From positions 3,844,001 to 3,908,000 of the forward strand of contig NZ_CP090063.1 of assembly GCF_021391495.1 (NCBI RefSeq): a stretch of 64,000 bases of DNA, written 5' to 3'. Position 1 is the stretch's first letter; every line of letters starts with the position of its first letter. Position numbers and translations under genes: made by a program. Source of the DNA: Amycolatopsis acidiphila. Its GTDB lineage: Bacteria > Actinomycetota > Actinomycetes > Mycobacteriales > Pseudonocardiaceae. The notes beneath the pieces are model-generated. The model was not told the DNA's origin, did no database searches, and saw nothing but the letters and a program-made list of their open reading frames with translations. Of the stretch, positions 60,326-64,000 are shown piece by piece.

Positions 60326-61684
60326 ATGATGGTTCTCGGACGCAACGAGGCGAACAAGGTCATCGACAGCCAAGCCACCGAACAGCGCACCCAGGTCCGC
60401 CGAGCCGCGATCGCCAGCGCGATCGGCACGACCATCGAGTGGTACGACTTCTTCCTCTACAACACCGCCGCGGCGCTGATCTTCCCCCACCTGTTCTTCC
60501 CCGCGTCCAGCAGCTATGCGGGCGCGATGCAGTCCTTCGCCACCTACGCGGTCGGGTTCGCGGCGCGGCCTGTCGGCGCCGCGATCTTCGGCTACTGGGG
60601 GGACCGGATCGGCCGCAAGGTCACGCTCGTGATCACGCTGTTGCTGATGGGCATCGGGTCGGCGCTGGTCGGCCTGCTGCCCGGGGCGAGCACGATCGGG
60701 ATCGCGGCGCCGCTGATCCTGGTCGGCCTGCGGCTGATCCAGGGCATCGCGATCGGCGGCGAGTGGAGCGGCTCGGTGCTGCTCGCGATGGAATGGGGCG
60801 ACCAGCGCAAGCGCGGGCTGCTCGGCAGCTTCGCGCAGATCGGGGTGCCGGTCGGGCTCGTGCTCGGCACCGGCGGCATGACCCTGCTCTCGGCGGTGCT
60901 CTCCGACGCCGCGTTCGACTCCTGGGGCTGGCGCATCCCGTTCCTGCTCAGCTTCGTGCTCGTCGGGATCGGGCTGGTGATCCGGCTGCGGATCCTCGAG
61001 ACCCCGATGTTCGCCGCCGTCGTGGCCAAGCAGCAGACCTCGCGCAGCCCGGTCACCGACGCGATCAAGCACCACTGGCGGGAGATCCTGCTCTCGGCCG
61101 GGCTGCGCTTCAGCGAGCAGATGCCGTTCTACCTGTTCACCAGCTACGTCCTGGTGTACGTGGTGGCGCAGCACCACTACTCGAAGACGTTCGTGCTCAA
61201 CGCCGTACTGGTCGCGGCCGCACTGGAGCTGGTCGCGATCCCGTTCTTCTCCCAGCTCTCGGACCGGTTCGGGCGCAAGCAGGTCTACCTCACCGGCGCG
61301 GTGCTGACCGGCGTGCTGGCCTTCCCGTACTTCGCGGTGCTCAAGGACGGCGGGCACGTCGCGATCTTCATCGTGGTGATCGCCTCACTGATCGTGCACG
61401 CCATGCAGTACGGGCCGCAGGCGGCCTTCATCGGCGAGAGCTTCCCGACGCACCTGCGCTACGGCGGGGCCGGCCTGGGCTACCAGCTGGCGTCGGTGTT
61501 CGCCGGTGGTCCCGCGCCGCTGCTGGCAACGTGGCTCCTGCAGGTGACCGGCACGCCGTACTCGATCTCGGCGTACATCGTGCTCTCGGTCGTGGTGACC
61601 GCGCTGTGCGGGTGGTTGCTCAAGGACCGCTCGCGCTCTGACATCACCGACCACAGCGCTTACGCGCGCCCGGCGAAGGCCTGA
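60326..61684 (+). CDS. MFS transporter, metabolite:H+ symporter (MHS) type
   Basis: A 452-residue, 12-helix MFS protein. The MHS signature is clear: AIASAIGTTIEWYDFFLYNTAAALIF at the first helix, motif A GYWGDRIGRKVTLV near 90, RLIQGIAIGGEWSGSVLLAMEW near 140, and a second motif-A copy SDRFGRKQVYLTGA near 310. Relatives carry shikimate, alpha-ketoglutarate, proline/betaine or other carboxylates. Two ATGs overlap at 60326 and 60329; GGAGG at 60319-60323 gives the better spacing to the second. Confidence 0.92.
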   Translation: MMVLGRNEANKVIDSQATEQRTQVRRAAIASAIGTTIEWYDFFLYNTAAALIFPHLFFPASSSYAGAMQSFATYAVGFAARPVGAAIFGYWGDRIGRKVTLVITLLLMGIGSALVGLLPGASTIGIAAPLILVGLRLIQGIAIGGEWSGSVLLAMEWGDQRKRGLLGSFAQIGVPVGLVLGTGGMTLLSAVLSDAAFDSWGWRIPFLLSFVLVGIGLVIRLRILETPMFAAVVAKQQTSRSPVTDAIKHHWREILLSAGLRFSEQMPFYLFTSYVLVYVVAQHHYSKTFVLNAVLVAAALELVAIPFFSQLSDRFGRKQVYLTGAVLTGVLAFPYFAVLKDGGHVAIFIVVIASLIVHAMQYGPQAAFIGESFPTHLRYGGAGLGYQLASVFAGGPAPLLATWLLQVTGTPYSISAYIVLSVVVTALCGWLLKDRSRSDITDHSAYARPAKA

Positions 61685-61690
61685 CACACA

Positions 61691-61726
61691 AACGCTGCCC
61701 CTCCTCCCGGGAGGAGGGGCAGCGTT
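61691..61726. terminator. Strong terminator between the MHS and SPFH genes
   Basis: A 36-bp perfect palindrome (AACGCTGCCC opens it; centre CCCGGG), extendable by CACA/TGTG, sits between two convergent stop codons only 52 bp apart. It should stop transcription in both directions. Confidence 0.88.
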
Positions 61727-61736
61727 GTGAAAGCGC

Positions 61737-63155
61737 TTACTGACGCGGGAACGGCCCGCCCTGCGGCGGTCCCGGAGGCTGCGGCGGCTGCTGCGTCGGG
61801 TAGGGGCTGATCGGCGGGTTCGGGGTGCCGTAGTGCTGGCCGGGCTGGCGCAGCGGCAGACCCGGCTGCGGGCCGGTGGGCGGACCCGCCTGCTGCTGCG
61901 GCGCCGGCGGCTGCTGCGGGGCGATGGCCTGCGGCGGCGCCGGAGGTGGAGAGTCGACCGGGGCGGCCTCCTGCGCCTCCTCCGGCTCGGGTGCCGAACC
62001 GGTACCACGCAGCACGTTCGCCGCCGACGGGGCGGGCGGGGTGCTGCCCAGCGGCCCGGGCACCTCCTGGCGGGCGACCTTCTCCGCCTCGCGCACCGCC
62101 TCGGCGATCCGCGGGTCGGTGGAGGTGTCGAACCAGCTGGCCACATCGTCGTCGTCGAAGGTCGGGGGCGTGACGTCCTCGTCGGCGGCCGGCTCGTAGC
62201 GGAACACGCCGTCGTCGCCGGACTTGCCGAACGCGCGGGCGAAGCCCTCCAGCGCCTTGCCGTAGTCGCTGGGCACCAGCCACACCTTGTTCGCGTCGCC
62301 CTGTGCCATCTGCGGCAGGGTCTGCAGGTACTGGTAGGCCAGCACCTCCGGCGTCGGGCGCCCGGCCTTCACCGCGGCGAACACCTTCTCGATCGCCTTC
62401 GCCTGGCCCTGCGCCTGCAGGTAGCGGGCGGCCCGCTCACCCTGCGCGCGCAGGATGCGCGACTGCCGGTCGGCCTCCGCGGCCATGATCGTCGCCTGCT
62501 TCTGGCCCTCCGCCGCGAGGATCTGCGACTGCTTCTGCCCCTCCGCGGTCTTGATCGAGGCCTCCCGCTGGCCCTCGGCGTTGAGGATCATCGCGCGCTT
62601 CTCCCGGTCCGCGCGCATCTGCTTCTCCATCGAGTCCTGGATGGACGGCGGCGGGTCGATCGCCTTGAGCTCGACGCGGGCGACCCGGATGCCCCACCGG
62701 CCGGTCGCCTCGTCCAGCACCCCGCGCAGCTGGCTGTTGATCTGGTCGCGCGAGGTCAGCGCCTGCTCCAGGGTCATGCCACCGACCACGTTCCGCAGCG
62801 TGGTGGTGGTCAGCTGCTCCACACCGACGATGTAGTTCGAGATCTCGTAGACCGCGGCGCGTGAGTCGGTCACCTGGAAGTAGACGACGGTGTCGATCGA
62901 CACGGTCAGGTTGTCCTCGGTGATCACCGGCTGCGGCGGGAACGACACGACCTGCTCGCGCAGGTCGATCCGGGCGCGCACCTTGTCCAGGAACGGCACC
63001 AGGAAGTTCAGTCCCGGCGAGGCGACGGTGCGGAAGCGGCCCAGCCGTTCGATGACGGCGGACTGGGCCTGCGGGACCACCATGATCGCCTTCGCGATCG
63101 TGACGATCACGAACAGGGCGATGACCGCGACAACTATGATCGCTGCGGTTCCCAA
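61737..63155 (-). CDS. SPFH/band-7 (paraslipin/QmcA-like) membrane protein
   Basis: A 472-residue protein. One N-terminal helix (AIIVVAVIALFVIVTIAKAIMVV), a band-7 domain (VPQAQSAVIERLGRFRTVASPGLNFLVPF to ~200), a long charged coiled coil with repeated AEGQKQS/AEADRQS units (~195-270), and a proline/glutamine-rich C-terminal tail (~390-472). It is a paraslipin that scaffolds membrane microdomains and modulates proteases. It follows nfeD by 28 bp on the same strand, the classic NfeD-SPFH operon. Confidence 0.93.
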   Translation of the reverse strand: MGTAAIIVVAVIALFVIVTIAKAIMVVPQAQSAVIERLGRFRTVASPGLNFLVPFLDKVRARIDLREQVVSFPPQPVITEDNLTVSIDTVVYFQVTDSRAAVYEISNYIVGVEQLTTTTLRNVVGGMTLEQALTSRDQINSQLRGVLDEATGRWGIRVARVELKAIDPPPSIQDSMEKQMRADREKRAMILNAEGQREASIKTAEGQKQSQILAAEGQKQATIMAAEADRQSRILRAQGERAARYLQAQGQAKAIEKVFAAVKAGRPTPEVLAYQYLQTLPQMAQGDANKVWLVPSDYGKALEGFARAFGKSGDDGVFRYEPAADEDVTPPTFDDDDVASWFDTSTDPRIAEAVREAEKVARQEVPGPLGSTPPAPSAANVLRGTGSAPEPEEAQEAAPVDSPPPAPPQAIAPQQPPAPQQQAGPPTGPQPGLPLRQPGQHYGTPNPPISPYPTQQPPQPPGPPQGGPFPRQ

Positions 63156-63183
63156 GATCTCTCCCGTTGTGCAGTTGGTCGGT

Positions 63184-63615
63184 TCATGACTCCGGGACGA
63201 CCACGGCCGTGGCGCCCGCTATCTGTACCACGGTCACCTTGGTGCCGGGCTCGATCCGCTGACCTTCGGCCACGCTGCGGGCCGACCAGAGGTCGCCGCC
63301 CAGCTTCACCTGGCCGCCGTCGCCGTTGACCGCCGACACGACCACGCCGTGCGTGCCGATCAGCGCCTCCGGGCCCATCCTGATCTCGGGCCCGTGCAGG
63401 AAGCGGCGCTTGAGCGCGGGGCGGGCCAGCCACAGCAACGCCGTCGAGGCGACGGCGAACACGATCACGTCGATGACCGGGTTCCCGGTGAACGCGGCCG
63501 ATGCGGCGCCGACCAGGGCGCCGCCGCCGAGCATCAGGAGCACGAGGTCGCCGGAGACGACCTCGGCAGCCATCAGCACGATGCCTGCGATCAGCCAGAT
63601 CAGGGCCGGGGTCAT
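63184..63615 (-). CDS. NfeD-like membrane protein
   Basis: A 143-residue short NfeD. Two to four membrane helices (ALIWLIAGIVLMAAEVV, LLMLGGGALVGAASAAF, VIDVIVFAVASTALLWLA) precede a C-terminal OB-fold domain (EALIGTHGVVVSAVNGDGGQVKLGGDLWSARS) that binds SPFH partners. It is the first gene of the nfeD-SPFH operon. A 12-bp palindrome lies just upstream. Confidence 0.92.
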   Translation of the reverse strand: MTPALIWLIAGIVLMAAEVVSGDLVLLMLGGGALVGAASAAFTGNPVIDVIVFAVASTALLWLARPALKRRFLHGPEIRMGPEALIGTHGVVVSAVNGDGGQVKLGGDLWSARSVAEGQRIEPGTKVTVVQIAGATAVVVPES

Positions 63616-63634
63616 GGCCTCATCGTGGCAGAAA

Positions 63635-63646
63635 GTGACCGGTCAC
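63635..63646. promoter_or_regulatory. Palindrome upstream of the nfeD-SPFH operon
   Basis: GTGACCGGTCAC, a perfect 12-bp palindrome, lies 20 bp upstream of the nfeD start. It could be an operator or part of a hairpin ending the DUF3097-like gene. No adjacent regulator. Confidence 0.35.
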
Positions 63647-63678
63647 AGCCAGCGAACACGCGAAAACACCGGGCCCGA

Positions 63679-64000
63679 TCAGCCTTCCGGCGTCGTCACG
63701 AAGTCGATCAGCCGCTCCACCGCGCCGATGAGCGGGGTCTCCAGCTCGCGGAAGCTGGACACCGCGCCGAGCACCCGCTGCCAGCCCTCGTACGGCTCGC
63801 CCCAGCCGAGCGCGGCGCAGATGCCCTCCTTCCAGGGGGTGCCGCGGGGCACGGTGGGCCAGGCGCGGATGCCGACGGCGGCGGGTTTGACGGCCTGCCA
63901 GATGTCGATGTACGGGTGGCCGGTCACCAGGACGTGCTCGTCGCGGATCGCGTCGACGAGGCGGGACTCCTTACTCCCCGCGACCAGATGGTCGACCAGG
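63679..64000 (-). CDS. DUF3097-like protein, C-terminal part (runs off window)
   Basis: The last ~107 residues of a minus-strand gene. The sequence HLVAGSKESRLVDAIRDEHVLVTGHPYIDIWQAVKP then GIRAWPTVPRGTPWKEGICAALGW matches, as I recall it, the C-terminal part of the actinobacterial DUF3097 family, which has a TOPRIM-like look (DEHVLVTGHPYID). No function is established. The true start lies beyond 64000; an internal ATG at 63927 is not the start. Confidence 0.72.
   Translation of the reverse strand, partial: LVDHLVAGSKESRLVDAIRDEHVLVTGHPYIDIWQAVKPAAVGIRAWPTVPRGTPWKEGICAALGWGEPYEGWQRVLGAVSSFRELETPLIGAVERLIDFVTTPEG

Noticed and set aside
61691..61726. The 36-bp perfect palindrome as a recombination site or operator
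   Set aside because: It lies between convergent stop codons and is GC-rich with the form of a bidirectional terminator.

Overview
The window is high-GC, gene-dense actinobacterial DNA. Pointers to the group are an RbpA gene with a sigma-R-type promoter, a resuscitation-promoting-factor-like secreted protein, adjacent lipoprotein N-acyltransferase and polyprenol-phosphate mannosyltransferase genes, many GTG starts, and many apparently leaderless promoters (TANNNT 6-7 nt before the start codon). I infer a filamentous actinomycete of the Pseudonocardiaceae, Amycolatopsis-like. The genus is a guess from gene content, not a measurement.

Layout. 1-11.3 kb is a catabolic locus: ADP-forming CoA ligase, acyl-CoA dehydrogenase, crotonase-fold protein, a decayed MFS transporter, a GntR regulator and an AMP-forming acyl-CoA ligase on the minus strand. 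Opposite them lies a complete branched-chain-amino-acid-type ABC importer (two ATPases, two permeases, lipoprotein receptor) followed by a TetR regulator. Together they look able to import a carboxylic acid, activate it to a CoA ester and start its beta-oxidation. 11.3-13.4 kb holds a Tet(X)-like flavin monooxygenase translationally coupled to a TetR repressor, with tandem operator-like palindromes upstream. 13.8-24.0 kb is mixed housekeeping: SDR, phosphodiesterase, methyltransferase, MBL hydrolase, CYTH-CHAD protein, nuclease-like protein, a NagZ-like lipoprotein, M24 peptidase and an Lrp regulator. A small RHH/MazF-like toxin-antitoxin pair follows at 24.0-24.5 kb. 24.5-36.6 kb has an SGNH hydrolase, an FtsX-type ABC exporter, a double zinc-finger protein, a DMT protein with a glycosyltransferase, a frameshifted HhH glycosylase, PolX, a pentapeptide-repeat protein and an FAD monooxygenase. 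36.6-43.6 kb contains kamA, an amidohydrolase, lnt, the mannosyltransferase, rbpA and tdk. 43.8-49.4 kb runs from the Rpf-like protein to a short UvrA-type ABC protein.

49.4-57.4 kb is the most unusual part. A methyltransferase pseudogene abuts a sequence closely matching the actinobacterial XerC/XerD dif site (50053-50080), and the acetyltransferase gene on the other side ends inside that site. Next comes a HemK-like methyltransferase gene whose ribosome binding site is buried in a hairpin, downstream of a possible leader peptide (a candidate translational attenuator). Beyond a GntR/ABC pair and a few enzymes lies a tyrosine recombinase divergent from a zinc-finger/coiled-coil protein. This suggests the window spans, or lies near, the chromosome terminus. 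57.4-64 kb is a STAS protein, patatin, zinc-ribbon proteins, an SGNH hydrolase, an MHS-type transporter, an SPFH/NfeD pair and the end of a DUF3097-like gene.

No rRNA, tRNA, CRISPR array or insertion sequence was recognised. All family assignments come from reading motifs; no database search was possible.
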